A program made the position numbers and the translations under genes. From Methylococcaceae bacterium UBA6146 (lineage in GTDB: Bacteria; Pseudomonadota; Gammaproteobacteria; Methylococcales; Methylomonadaceae): a stretch of 64,000 nucleotides of DNA. The notes under the pieces are model-generated. The model was not told the DNA's origin, did no database searches, and saw only the letters and a program-made list of their open reading frames with translations. Below, piece by piece: positions 25,899 through 34,346 of the stretch (position 1 is the stretch's first letter; the number at the start of each line of letters is the position of its first letter). The DNA lies in contig DIUY01000030.1 of the NCBI GenBank assembly GCA_002422395.1, positions 139,474-203,473 of the forward strand. The letters run 5' to 3'.

Positions 25899-26384
25899 AT
25901 GTTAGAAAAACAACAAGCCGCACCAATGTTCAGATCAGTCAACCAAGCGGACCAACGCGTTAGCCTGACCGATTATGCGGGCGAAAAAAACATCGTGCTC
26001 TATTTTTATCCCAAAGATGACACCCCGGGCTGCACCATTGAAGCGAATGATTTCACCGCGTTGGCGGATGAGTTCGCCAAACTGGATACGGTCGTTATCG
26101 GGGTCAGTAAAGACAGCTGTTCAAGCCATGTCGATTTCATTAACAAATTTAATTTAAAAGTCGAGTTGTTAGCCGACACCAATGGCGAATTATGCGAAAA
26201 CTATGGCGTATGGCGTGAACGCGAGAAAAATGGCGTGAAAAGCATGGCAATACTGCGTTCCACTTTTATTATTGATAAACAAGGTTTGTTGGCGGATGTT
26301 ATGTATGGCGTAACGCCTGAGGGCCACGCGCAAGAAGTATTGGAAAAAATAAAAAATCTGGGCAAAACTGAAGAACAAGCATGA
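25899..26384 (+). CDS. bcp: Thioredoxin-dependent peroxiredoxin, Bcp/PrxQ type
   Basis: Bcp reduces organic hydroperoxides and H2O2. The 161-residue protein has FYPKDDTPGCTIEANDF with peroxidatic Cys 45; the resolving Cys five residues later in classical Bcp is replaced by Asn 50. SKDSCSSHVDF offers another Cys that might resolve. A GAGG ribosome site precedes the ATG at 25899. It overlaps the next gene in ATGA. Confidence 0.92.
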   Translation: MLEKQQAAPMFRSVNQADQRVSLTDYAGEKNIVLYFYPKDDTPGCTIEANDFTALADEFAKLDTVVIGVSKDSCSSHVDFINKFNLKVELLADTNGELCENYGVWREREKNGVKSMAILRSTFIIDKQGLLADVMYGVTPEGHAQEVLEKIKNLGKTEEQA

Positions 26385-26767
26385 AGATAGCAGGTATAAA
26401 CCACATCAACATTGTCGTCACCGCTGAGCAACTGCCAACCGTGACGGCGTTTTATGAACAAGTCATCGGTTTGACGCAAGGCTTCCGCACCGTTTCCAAA
26501 CGTAATGGAGCATGGCTGTATTGCGGTGATCAAGCCATTATCCATTTGTCAGAAGTTGTTGAACCGCCCACGTCAACGCTAAATAGCCATTTTAACCATG
26601 TCGCGCTTACCTGCTCTGATCTTGAAGCAGGGATTGAACGGTTAAAAGCCCATAACATCTCTTACACAATGGAATACCGTACTCCGCCTGGCATGACGCA
26701 GCTATTTTTCTTTGATCCGGTGGGTATACGGATAGAATTGAATTTTGCAGGCGAGCAAATTTTGTGA
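26381..26767 (+). CDS. VOC-family (glyoxalase/dioxygenase fold) protein
   Basis: The 128-residue protein is a single VOC unit: AGINHINIVV at the N-terminus, WLYCGDQAIIHL in the middle, FNHVALTCSDLEAG and TQLFFFDPVGIRIELNF at the end. The metal ligands would be His 6 region, His in the third strand and the final Glu. It may be a glyoxalase or bleomycin-resistance-like protein; the substrate is unknown. It is coupled to bcp by an ATGA overlap. Confidence 0.85.
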   Translation: MKIAGINHINIVVTAEQLPTVTAFYEQVIGLTQGFRTVSKRNGAWLYCGDQAIIHLSEVVEPPTSTLNSHFNHVALTCSDLEAGIERLKAHNISYTMEYRTPPGMTQLFFFDPVGIRIELNFAGEQIL

Positions 26768-26815
26768 TGCTTGGTTGGTGCGGTTGCTATTAATCGTCCT
26801 AAAAATTGTTGCACT

Positions 26816-26847
26816 ACCCCCCCAGGTTTTTAAAACCCGGGGGGGTT
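26816..26847. terminator. Very GC-rich hairpin after the bcp-VOC operon
   Basis: ACCCCCCCAGGTTTT, a 2-base TA centre, then AAAACCCGGGGGGGTT. It lies about 50 bp after the VOC stop. It lacks a distal T run; likely a terminator or part of the adjacent repeat. Confidence 0.5.
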
Positions 26848-26872
26848 AGGCTACGCGAAAACTGAAGAACCT

Positions 26873-26973
26873 AATAAGCACATACTCAAAAGTTTTAGGG
26901 CTACGACTGCCCGTCCTTACTTGCGCCCCATGGGGTGAAGGACGCGTAGTCGTTTTGTGCCGAAAAACTTATT
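26873..26973 (+). repeat. Palindromic repeat type 2, copy 2 (uninterrupted)
   Basis: Ends AATAAG and CTTATT are inverse; inside lie CTACGACTGCCCGTCCTTAC and GTGAAGGACGCGTAGTCG as stem arms, with a nested GCCCCATGGGG loop. This copy contains ATAAGCAC once only, the site that is duplicated around the miniature element at 20911-21001. No open frame is associated. Confidence 0.8.
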
Positions 26974-26991
26974 CATAATCACTTAAAAAAT

Positions 26992-27372
26992 TTAGGCCAA
27001 TTGCACAGGAATGGTGTGGGCCGAATGGGAAACTTGATTGCTTTCCTTAAAGTAAATCAAAGTGGGCTTGTGTAGGTCAGCCTCTTGCTGATCCAACATT
27101 ACATAAGTGCAAACAATGATAATGTCCCCTGGGCAGGCCAGACGTGCCGCAGCACCATTCACGGAAAACACCCCTGAACCTTCTTCTGCACGAATTGCGT
27201 AAGTGGTGAAGCGCTCACCATTATTGACATTGTAAATCTGAATTTGCTCGTATTCCCTGATGCCTGCCAAGTCAAGAATAGCGCCGTCAATGGCACAAGA
27301 GCCTTCATAACCTAGCTCCGAACGGGTCACAGTCGCTCTGTGTAATTTCGCTTTCAGCATCGTAATTTGCAT
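26992..27372 (-). CDS. panD: Aspartate 1-decarboxylase
   Basis: PanD makes beta-alanine from aspartate for pantothenate synthesis. The 126-residue pro-enzyme has the autocleavage site LGYEGSCAID (Gly 24-Ser 25, giving the pyruvoyl cofactor), KAKLHRATVT at the start, NVNNGERFTTYAI and NGAAARLACPGDIIIV. It is unlinked to panBC in this window, though they share a pathway. Confidence 0.96.
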   Translation of the reverse strand: MQITMLKAKLHRATVTRSELGYEGSCAIDGAILDLAGIREYEQIQIYNVNNGERFTTYAIRAEEGSGVFSVNGAAARLACPGDIIIVCTYVMLDQQEADLHKPTLIYFKESNQVSHSAHTIPVQLA

Positions 27373-27470
27373 AATAAAACAACTATAAATACGTTAAAAA
27401 AACGGGTAATTATCTATTAATTGCTGCGCTGCATCAACTTTTAAGGCCATTTATGCCTCAACGCAAGCAA

Positions 27471-27896
27471 TCAAAACGGCTTGACAACCGCCAAAATAAC
27501 AATACCCAGCAAAAACAATACGGGCACTTCATTCATCCAGCGGTAATAGATGTGGCTGTGCGGGTTACGGTCATGCTTAAAGGCAAACAGCCACACGCCG
27601 CAAAAATAATGGTAAACCACCATTAATGCCAATAGTGTTAGCTTGGCATGTAACCAGCCGCTACTGCCATAAAGCGCCCAAGCGTAGTCCGCCAGCATCC
27701 AAATGCCAAAAATAAAGGTGGCTATCATGCCTGGCGTCATAATCCCAAAAAACAGTTTGCGCTCCATAATTTTAAAGCGTTCATTGCTGATTTCATCACT
27801 GGACATGGCATGGTAGACATATAAACGCGGCAAGTAAAATAAACCGGCAAACCAAGTGACCATAAATATAAGATGTAATGCTTTTAACCAGAGCAT
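27471..27896 (-). CDS. hemJ: Protoporphyrinogen IX oxidase HemJ
   Basis: The 141-residue membrane protein begins LWLKALHLIFMVTWFAGLFYLPRLYVYH, the HemJ signature with conserved His 8 and a Trp-Phe-Ala-Gly turn, followed by FGIMTPGM, WLHAKLTLLALMVVYH and four predicted helices. HemJ oxidises protoporphyrinogen in haem synthesis. It starts 3 bp after the TlpA-like gene stop. Confidence 0.9.
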   Translation of the reverse strand: MLWLKALHLIFMVTWFAGLFYLPRLYVYHAMSSDEISNERFKIMERKLFFGIMTPGMIATFIFGIWMLADYAWALYGSSGWLHAKLTLLALMVVYHYFCGVWLFAFKHDRNPHSHIYYRWMNEVPVLFLLGIVILAVVKPF

Positions 27897-27899
27897 GGC

Positions 27900-28409
27900 T
27901 TATCCTTTCAAAAAGTGTTCAATTCGTTGTTGCATGTCGGCAAAATCGAAAGCGCCTGTTTTTCTTAGGGCAATAGTGCCGTCAGGGCTGATTAAAAAAG
28001 TGCTGGGCGTCAGTGTGACACCACCAAACGCATGGGCATGGCGGGCATTCAAATCCAAGGCGACCCAATAAGGCAGTTGGTTTTCTTGTGTCATGGCAAC
28101 AACATGGCTCGGCGGGTCGTAATACATGGCGATGGCGATTATCTCAAGCCCCCGTGCATGGTAACGCTGGTAAAGTGCCAGCAGATGCGGAATTTCTTTG
28201 ATGCAGGCAGGGCAATCGGTGGCCCAGAATGTCACGATGACCGGTTTGCCCCGTAACGCTTTAAGCGCTACGGTTTGGCCTGTGATGGTGGTGAAAGTGG
28301 CTGCTGGGGCAGATGCCTGAAACCACCGGCCTGCCCTGTCGTTATTGACCAACCACAGCATCAACATAAAAAATGCTGGCAACACAAAAACAAGGCGTTT
28401 AAGGCGCAT
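27900..28409 (-). CDS. TlpA-like membrane-anchored thioredoxin
   Basis: The 169-residue protein has an N-terminal membrane anchor (LVFVLPAFFMLMLWL) and a thioredoxin-fold domain with the active site WATDCPACIKEIP (Cys 66, Cys 69) and cis-proline region TLTPSTFLISPDG. It probably reduces disulfides in the periplasm, for example during cytochrome c maturation. It sits 4 bp after the neighbouring glycosyltransferase stop and 3 bp before hemJ. Confidence 0.87.
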   Translation of the reverse strand: MRLKRLVFVLPAFFMLMLWLVNNDRAGRWFQASAPAATFTTITGQTVALKALRGKPVIVTFWATDCPACIKEIPHLLALYQRYHARGLEIIAIAMYYDPPSHVVAMTQENQLPYWVALDLNARHAHAFGGVTLTPSTFLISPDGTIALRKTGAFDFADMQQRIEHFLKG

Positions 28410-28413
28410 TTGG

Positions 28414-29403
28414 CTACTTATTAAAATAGCGTAAGACCTGCCGCCGTTGTTTGCTAAGCGGGGTCAATATGCCTTTAGCCAGATACGCGTCCAAATCATG
28501 CAAGCGGGCATATTCTTCCGTTAATTTGCCCCGTTTATAAAGGGCGTACCAACGTTTTGCATGCCAGGCCTGTTTGGCGTCACTGCCAATATGCAAATCC
28601 AAATTTTCCAAGCCTTCGCCATTATTAATGATTTTTTGGCAGAATTGCTCAAAACCACGCACCGGAAAATGTAAAATTTCAATATCCGTGGAAAGCTTCT
28701 TGGTAAATTTTCCACGCAGTCGCCAGGCCGGGTTGATGTCATGGTTGCCTTGCACAACATCAATGTAACCATTGTGGGTTTTATAAATGACCTTGTTAGG
28801 GTATCGGTATAAAAAAAATGACTGCTGATCGACTTCAGACATTACTTTACGGACGGGCTTAATAATGGGATGGGTCACTTCATAGGCAATGTCACGCGGA
28901 AACCGTTCCGTGCCGCCTTTATGCGCCATCATCATATTCCTGACGGGCACCGACAGCACATCAACCTGTTGCCTGGCAAATAACTCCCGCTTTAGCGAGC
29001 CGCTGCCAGGTAGCCATAACTCATCGGCGTCAGCATGAAAAACCATATCCGCCGCAAACATCGAACAGGCCATCTTACCCATTTTGTTGACCCAAGCATG
29101 TTGCTGGAAAACTCGGCTCGGTTCATGAATCAAATGGAGAACGCCTTTTTTAGCGTATTCCTCAAGGATTTCAGTCGTTCCATCACTGGAAGCGTTATCA
29201 GTAGCAACAATAAAATCAACCCCATGATCGAGGTGGAAGCGTAGATTGCCTTCGATAATATCTGCTTCGTTTCGGACCAGCAGCGTCATCACTAAACAGT
29301 CATTATGCGCTTTGGTCTCTTGCTGGACAGCCCGCAAGAATGGCTTGCTTTTGGTGTCGTGCCATTCATTGACGCTGTCCCGCAACATCCGAAAAAAATT
29401 CAA
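28414..29403 (-). CDS. Glycosyltransferase family 2 protein (Glyco_tranf_2_4 type)
   Basis: The 329-residue protein has a nucleotide-sugar core: LVMTLLVRNEADIIEGNLRFHLDHG, then VATDNASSDGTTEIL and FHADADELWLP with the DAD metal site. DIEILHFPVRGFEQFCQK lies in the C-terminal half. This subfamily is common in surface-glycan loci. The start is a TTG after an AGGCGGA site; an ATG five codons later (29388) is possible. It is the last gene of a minus-strand glycan cluster. Confidence 0.8.
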   Translation of the reverse strand: MNFFRMLRDSVNEWHDTKSKPFLRAVQQETKAHNDCLVMTLLVRNEADIIEGNLRFHLDHGVDFIVATDNASSDGTTEILEEYAKKGVLHLIHEPSRVFQQHAWVNKMGKMACSMFAADMVFHADADELWLPGSGSLKRELFARQQVDVLSVPVRNMMMAHKGGTERFPRDIAYEVTHPIIKPVRKVMSEVDQQSFFLYRYPNKVIYKTHNGYIDVVQGNHDINPAWRLRGKFTKKLSTDIEILHFPVRGFEQFCQKIINNGEGLENLDLHIGSDAKQAWHAKRWYALYKRGKLTEEYARLHDLDAYLAKGILTPLSKQRRQVLRYFNK

Positions 29404-29633
29404 AACAGTCCGCCTAGGATTAAGCGGTTTTTTGTAGTGAGTAATTTGAATGGTTTTTTTACATGAACTGTCATTATATTTATTCTTTTAAATTCAATTT
29501 TTTAGGTAGACTAAGGATGGGGTTTCCTATTGTCATTCCGGTATTTTGGCCTAGGTTGCTGGTGGTTTTCAGGCCAACCAAAACAGGTAAAAGGCATGGG
29601 CTAGATAGCTTAACGTCTAATAGGCAACGCGGA
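29404..29633. other. Gene-free spacer in the glycan cluster
   Basis: 230 bp, AT-rich, between the glycosidase-like gene and the following transferase. No ORF, hairpin or repeat stood out. Confidence 0.4.
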
Positions 29634-30482
29634 TCACTCCCTTGCGCCAATCCCATTGGCAATCTCCTGGCCTTTTTGCGTTAAGTTGCCGTCTTCGCCG
29701 ATATTTTTTGGAAACGCAAGATAAATGACCAGTCCACTGACGGGTACGCTTGGACTAACAACCGAGGCGACGCCGATTTCTTCGCCTAGGGAGTTCTTCT
29801 CTGTCCAAGACCTAGGATTCTCGCTAGCCCATATCTGACGACGCGCTTCCTGGCTTAGCGCCCGCCACGCTGAAACGGTTGATTTTTCATCCTGTTCGGC
29901 ATTGTGGGAACCAATAATATCAAAATAATCTTCAAGGTCTGAAGGGCCATTGATTTTATTCATCATTATTTCCACCTTTTGGGCATCCGGGCCCACCAAG
30001 GCTGGCCTATATTGGAGCAGGCGTCTCACCATAACGGCAATTTCCTTCGTGTCATTAGTTTTTATTCCAGACTCATTAAACGGCCCTAAGAATTCTGGCC
30101 GATAGTGGTTGGCATAATCAACAACTAAGCGCACAAGTTCCTGGTTGCTTAAGCCTTGCCTGCCGGTCCCCAATGGATTGGCGTAGATTTTCAATCCAAT
30201 TTGCCGTGCATAGAGATAGACCTCCTTATAGAGTTCAGGATAGTTGTCGGGCGATTCGATTGAAAGGTCAATATAAGTGCGGATTGCATTGCACTGAAGC
30301 TTATATTTCATCCCGTCAAGAATCAATTTATAGTTATTGGCGGTGATTGATTTCTTGGTAAGCCCGGCAAGTGGCCGTTTAATATCACAGATGACATAAT
30401 CAAGATTTCCGTTGTAACTAACTGCATTGTTGCAAAATAATATAAGCAGGCCTGTTATTGTAATGCGCGAAAAAAATTTCAT
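29634..30482 (-). CDS. Secreted TIM-barrel glycosidase-like protein, unknown
   Basis: The 282-residue protein has a signal peptide (ITGLLILFCNNAVS). The mature part resembles the catalytic region of a clan GH-A glycoside hydrolase: AIRTYIDL, then FLGPFNESGIK where the Asn-Glu could be the acid/base, and IIGSHNAEQ. IWASENPRSW, with a possible nucleophile Glu, follows. The chain is short and ends early for a complete barrel, so it may be a diverged or lectin-like form. A GAGGGAG site precedes the ATG. It is embedded in a glycan cluster. Confidence 0.6.
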   Translation of the reverse strand: MKFFSRITITGLLILFCNNAVSYNGNLDYVICDIKRPLAGLTKKSITANNYKLILDGMKYKLQCNAIRTYIDLSIESPDNYPELYKEVYLYARQIGLKIYANPLGTGRQGLSNQELVRLVVDYANHYRPEFLGPFNESGIKTNDTKEIAVMVRRLLQYRPALVGPDAQKVEIMMNKINGPSDLEDYFDIIGSHNAEQDEKSTVSAWRALSQEARRQIWASENPRSWTEKNSLGEEIGVASVVSPSVPVSGLVIYLAFPKNIGEDGNLTQKGQEIANGIGARE

Positions 30483-30524
30483 GGCTCCCTCTCAGTTTAA
30501 TTAAGGCCATAATTAGGCGGCTAT

Positions 30525-32051
30525 TTAGGGTAATTGTTCATACAATCGTGACAAAACTTTCAGGCGGCTAATCACAGCCCCAAATAATTCAGCAATTGAT
30601 CGGCTATCATTAACGTCAATAGGCTGGCTTGATGCCTTGACTAGCTCGCGTAAATCATAATTGCCACCTGCTCCACCGGTAATAAAAAACAGATAGCACA
30701 ACTTTCCTTTATCGCTAAATTCCAGCTTTGTTTGGACGTTGACTATTAGGGCTTTGGTGTGATGGGCAAATAGGTTTGCCACATGATGATCTTTGTGGAC
30801 AATAAAACAGAGGGGCGAATTCAACGATATTTTGGATAAATAATAGGCATAATTGGCTAAATCGTGCCCGAACAGTTCGGGAAATTTTTTGGGGAAAAGG
30901 CCGTTTCCTAAGTGAAAAGCGGGTATAGACACCGACGGCTTTATGCCAATATGTGCGGCTGTGTACCCTAATTCGGGGATTATTTTGTCAATTGCGATTG
31001 ACGTGTCATAAGTGTCGCAAACGAAAACGACATAATCTTTTTTGATATGGATCAGGTCACCTAAATCACCATCGGCATAGGCAATGATGCGGCTTTCATG
31101 ATTGGCGAAAAGTTCGGTTTTTTCATGAGCCTCAATTTCAGCCAGATTTTTGCAAAGTTCTTCTGGCGCCGCCGTTTTTTGTGTTAAGTAAACGTCCAGC
31201 TTTGCCCGTAGAAGCAAAGCATCCGGGGATATTTTTCGGGCAAAAAAGTAGTCCTGGTTTGTTAAAAACTCAAAATGGTCATTGTAGAAAACATAAGGTT
31301 TTCCAGAAGGCGTGAATTTGTAAAACGTTAAATTACTGCCGTAAATTTTATCGCGCGGCACTAATCGGGCAACCAGTGTCTGAACGAAAAGCTCATCGGG
31401 AATGCACGTGAGTTTAAAAAAATTCCGGATGGCAGGCTGTTTGGACAGGCTATCTATGCTTTTTATCGTCTCAATGGTCAGCGCCCACCACTGTGAGCCG
31501 AAATGGGGTGATAATCCTTTAGGGAACTTTCTCTTCAGGCCAAGCTTTTTTTGCAACCATAATAATAAGCGGAACTGAATTGTTGGCGTACGGTAGCTAA
31601 CATAGTGCCGATATAAATACCGCTCCTTATAAATCCCGCCAATCACCCACTGCCGTTCATCTGCATCCACGCATTCGATAAACTCCGTCCCGTTGTGGGC
31701 CGATAAAAAATCTTTTAACGTCGGAATTGGCTTTATTGGGTAGTCATGGCCAGACATTAAAATCACATAGTCAAATGACCTGCCGCAATTAAGTAAATGT
31801 GAGATACAAGAAAGTGTGGCTTCCACAATCGACCACATCCCCCATTTTACTTTAACCGTGGAATGAAAGAATGTGCGCGACAGAATGTCAGGGGGAAGAT
31901 TGTCCCTGAGATAATCACTGATATCAAAATGGCTGCGTTTGTCCCAATGTAAAAAAACACAGTCGTCGGGTTCATCCTTTAGGATAAGGGCGATTAGTTT
32001 TGTAAGCTGTGCTGGCTGGTCATGAGCCAAAATAATGTATGCTATTTTCAT
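30525..32051 (-). CDS. GT14-type glycosyltransferase with extra C-terminal domain
   Basis: The 508-residue protein starts MKIAYIILAHDQPAQLTKLI, the mark of core-2/I-branching (GT14) beta-N-acetylglucosaminyl- or xylosyltransferases. FLHWDKRSHFDIS, VILMSGHDYPIKP and GSQWWALT follow, all within residues 1-290. Residues from about 300 onwards (ESRIIAYADGDLGDLIHIKK, then PAFHLGNGLFPKKFPELFGH) form an extra domain I do not recognise. The ATG overlaps the upstream stop in TGATG, which fixes the start; a reading from 32102 is rejected. Confidence 0.82.
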   Translation of the reverse strand: MKIAYIILAHDQPAQLTKLIALILKDEPDDCVFLHWDKRSHFDISDYLRDNLPPDILSRTFFHSTVKVKWGMWSIVEATLSCISHLLNCGRSFDYVILMSGHDYPIKPIPTLKDFLSAHNGTEFIECVDADERQWVIGGIYKERYLYRHYVSYRTPTIQFRLLLWLQKKLGLKRKFPKGLSPHFGSQWWALTIETIKSIDSLSKQPAIRNFFKLTCIPDELFVQTLVARLVPRDKIYGSNLTFYKFTPSGKPYVFYNDHFEFLTNQDYFFARKISPDALLLRAKLDVYLTQKTAAPEELCKNLAEIEAHEKTELFANHESRIIAYADGDLGDLIHIKKDYVVFVCDTYDTSIAIDKIIPELGYTAAHIGIKPSVSIPAFHLGNGLFPKKFPELFGHDLANYAYYLSKISLNSPLCFIVHKDHHVANLFAHHTKALIVNVQTKLEFSDKGKLCYLFFITGGAGGNYDLRELVKASSQPIDVNDSRSIAELFGAVISRLKVLSRLYEQLP

Positions 32052-33187
32052 CAGAACCATGTCCCAATATTCATAAGTCCAAGCCTTGCAAACTGCCGCC
32101 ATCCCCCTTCGTATTCTGTGGCTTCTTTATGCCACAAGACTTCTTCCAGTGTGAGTTTGTCACATGCTTCTGCGGCGAGGCGGGCGTGTTCATCGCAATG
32201 CGAACGGCCTTCCATTTCCATTAGGATGCCCGCCTTTGCCGCATTGCAAAAACGGTATTGCAAAAGGCAACCTGTAGGGGTTATGCGGTCACCGAAACCT
32301 GGGTTGTTAAGTTTGAGGGGCCGGAGCATGACAGCTTGACGCGTAATCATGTATTTAGGACGCCATTTCACCAAAGGCACCCGATTGATCAAGGGTGATG
32401 ATCTTGGGTTTTTAGCAAAAAGCAACCTGCGGCGTGCGCCCCCGACGATTAACCATGCCCTGCGCTTGCTATCCCACCACTGCACAATTCCATCCGGATC
32501 AAACCATCGGTAATTGAAACGCGCACCTTCCGATGGTTGGGGCGCTGGATCACCCAGCGCCCCATTGCCAAACATATCAATCGTCACCGTGATGAACCCC
32601 GCTTTGCCTTCTTGATCCAAATAAGCGAGCAGTTCACGGAGGGATCGGGTATCCATTTTTGGATAGACGAAATATTCATCGCTGTCAAGAATAAAACACC
32701 AGTGACCTGTACCATAGATGGCCAGCAAACCATTTAACGCGTGAATGCCCTCTTTGTTAATCCAGCGTGGCTGGTTTTCAGCGGCTATCCACACACTAAT
32801 GTCCAGATGTTTTTTTAGCCCCGCCAAATCAGGCAAATCAGAGCGGCAACCCAATAAAATAAAATGATTGACGCCTAATTCCCTGTAATAATTGAAAAAA
32901 TCATCGAACATTGAGGTGCTTGGAACTTTTCGTATGAACGCGACAATGTCACCAGATTTAATTGTTCTAGTCTTGTCGCTAATACATTCACATGTCTTGA
33001 GCACCCGTAGCGCTTTAACATCTTCCCCTTTTTTAATTTCCAAGCTCTTGATGCTGCCCCGAAAATGTGCAAGCCGCCCCTTAGTGAAGGGCATCAGAAG
33101 CGCTATATTTAACAAAGCAAGCAACGCACGAACAAAAAACCAAGTGATTGAACTGGCGCATATGTGTTTGGTCTCTACACTAATCAT
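32051..33187 (-). CDS. Glycosyltransferase (Glyco_tranf_2_4/GT92-like)
   Basis: The 378-residue protein has a short hydrophobic N-terminal segment (SITWFFVRALLALLNIALLM). It then has VAFIRKVPSTSMFDDFFNYYRELGVNHFILLG and CFILDSDEYFVYP with the DSD metal site. WQGEGR-like SHCDEHARLAAEACDKL lies near the end. It is probably membrane-anchored and adds sugar to a surface glycan. An in-frame TTG 13 codons upstream is possible; I prefer the ATG at 33187 after an AGGATT site. Confidence 0.75.
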   Translation of the reverse strand: MISVETKHICASSITWFFVRALLALLNIALLMPFTKGRLAHFRGSIKSLEIKKGEDVKALRVLKTCECISDKTRTIKSGDIVAFIRKVPSTSMFDDFFNYYRELGVNHFILLGCRSDLPDLAGLKKHLDISVWIAAENQPRWINKEGIHALNGLLAIYGTGHWCFILDSDEYFVYPKMDTRSLRELLAYLDQEGKAGFITVTIDMFGNGALGDPAPQPSEGARFNYRWFDPDGIVQWWDSKRRAWLIVGGARRRLLFAKNPRSSPLINRVPLVKWRPKYMITRQAVMLRPLKLNNPGFGDRITPTGCLLQYRFCNAAKAGILMEMEGRSHCDEHARLAAEACDKLTLEEVLWHKEATEYEGGWRQFARLGLMNIGTWF

Positions 33188-33371
33188 CGGGTGTCGAATC
33201 CTATTGGATGATAATTTTTTTAACAAACAAATCAGATGCCACCCATTCTAATTGGGAAGGCGTGCATGGCTGCTGCCTGATCCGCCGCTACCACGTTACG
33301 GCAATCTGTACCCCATGTTATGGTTGATGTTACGCTGGGCGGCAACCTTCCTGTCTGGCAAGGTGACGTCC
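33188..33371. other. Gene-free spacer
   Basis: 184 bp between two minus-strand genes. A Trp-rich plus-strand frame starts here and overlaps the sulfotransferase tail, but has no recognisable ribosome site or family, so it is not called. Confidence 0.3.
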
Positions 33372-34346
33372 TTAGCCGTTTGGTGGCTGGTTAGCACTAT
33401 CTTGGCTTGGGAGTGGTGGTTGGGTGTGGCCCATGCTTTTAGCCTGGGTCTGGCATTCGGTGGTGGCTAAGCAAACAGGTGATTGGCCGGAACCATGGCC
33501 ATCTATAAGCGGAGATACACCAAACGATGCCAATTCATTTGCATAGCGCCCAGCGAAATTTTTAATCTGTTCCTCTGTAAATGGCATAAACTCAGTTGCT
33601 GTGGTTTTTTGGGGGGTGTTGTCAAGTAAATTCATTAATTTTGCTATGGAAGCCCTCGAGTAGTTGTTTCCGTAACACTTAACAACGTTGTACGCTTCCT
33701 TTGAAATTTTTGGTCTTCTGATGGATGGGCTGTCAAGGGCCGTTTTTATACAAAGGTTATCTTTCTTAAGCAACTTATTGAAGTAGGCATTTTCATCCGC
33801 AAAAATAGTCTTAAAATCTGAAATGGTGATGTCCTTTGCCCCAGCTTCCTTGAGGCTTTCAACAACGTCCACCCATGTCACTGATTCAAAATCAATGTTT
33901 TCATAATACCGCTCGAAACTAAAAAATTTGAAGTGCCGCAACGATTCTGTATATCGGGAAATAAAATATTCGGGATAACTTCGCAGAGTAATGAATATTT
34001 CTACCTGAAACCCGCTTAGCAACGACAAAAGTTTTTTTAGCCGCTGGGCCACGCCGTCATAGATAAGGTTATTGTTGGGCTTAAATACGCCGCCAATAAG
34101 ATTCTCATCAGACAATACCAAACGGTCACAATCCATATAAGCACTGATTGCGGCAAGCATTTTTTCCCTTGAAAAATCATCATCATCAAGCTTAGCGGTT
34201 ACGGACTGTCTGAGTTGGCCCAGTGGTATATAGGCAATTCTATTTTCGGCTAATGCTTCCTTGCTGTTGGATAACCGTGACTGAAAGTAAGTGGTTGCGG
34301 TTTTATGCACACCTAAGTGCAACGCTATTGTAGGGAAGTCTGGCAT
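33372..34346 (-). CDS. Sulfotransferase-like protein of the glycan cluster
   Basis: The 324-residue protein opens TIALHLGVHKTATTYFQSRL; the HxGxxKTATT stretch (residues 10-19) is the PAPS 5'-phosphosulfate-binding loop of sulfotransferases. RLVLSDENLIGG, and VEIFITLRSYPEYFISRYTESL as the 3'-phosphate-binding Arg-Ser pattern, follow. It probably sulfates a polysaccharide made by the adjacent transferases. The last 40 residues (from SGQSPVCLATTE) are low-complexity and Pro/Gln-rich, unlike the rest; a changed 3' end is possible. It is the first gene of the cluster. Confidence 0.78.
   Translation of the reverse strand: MPDFPTIALHLGVHKTATTYFQSRLSNSKEALAENRIAYIPLGQLRQSVTAKLDDDDFSREKMLAAISAYMDCDRLVLSDENLIGGVFKPNNNLIYDGVAQRLKKLLSLLSGFQVEIFITLRSYPEYFISRYTESLRHFKFFSFERYYENIDFESVTWVDVVESLKEAGAKDITISDFKTIFADENAYFNKLLKKDNLCIKTALDSPSIRRPKISKEAYNVVKCYGNNYSRASIAKLMNLLDNTPQKTTATEFMPFTEEQIKNFAGRYANELASFGVSPLIDGHGSGQSPVCLATTECQTQAKSMGHTQPPLPSQDSANQPPNG

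Noticed and set aside
30525..32102. Start of the GT14 gene at 32102
   Set aside because: The ATG at 32051 overlaps the upstream stop in TGATG and begins the conserved MKIAYIILAH.
33252..33470. 72-residue Trp-rich plus-strand frame
   Set aside because: Overlaps the sulfotransferase 3' end, no recognised family, no convincing ribosome site.
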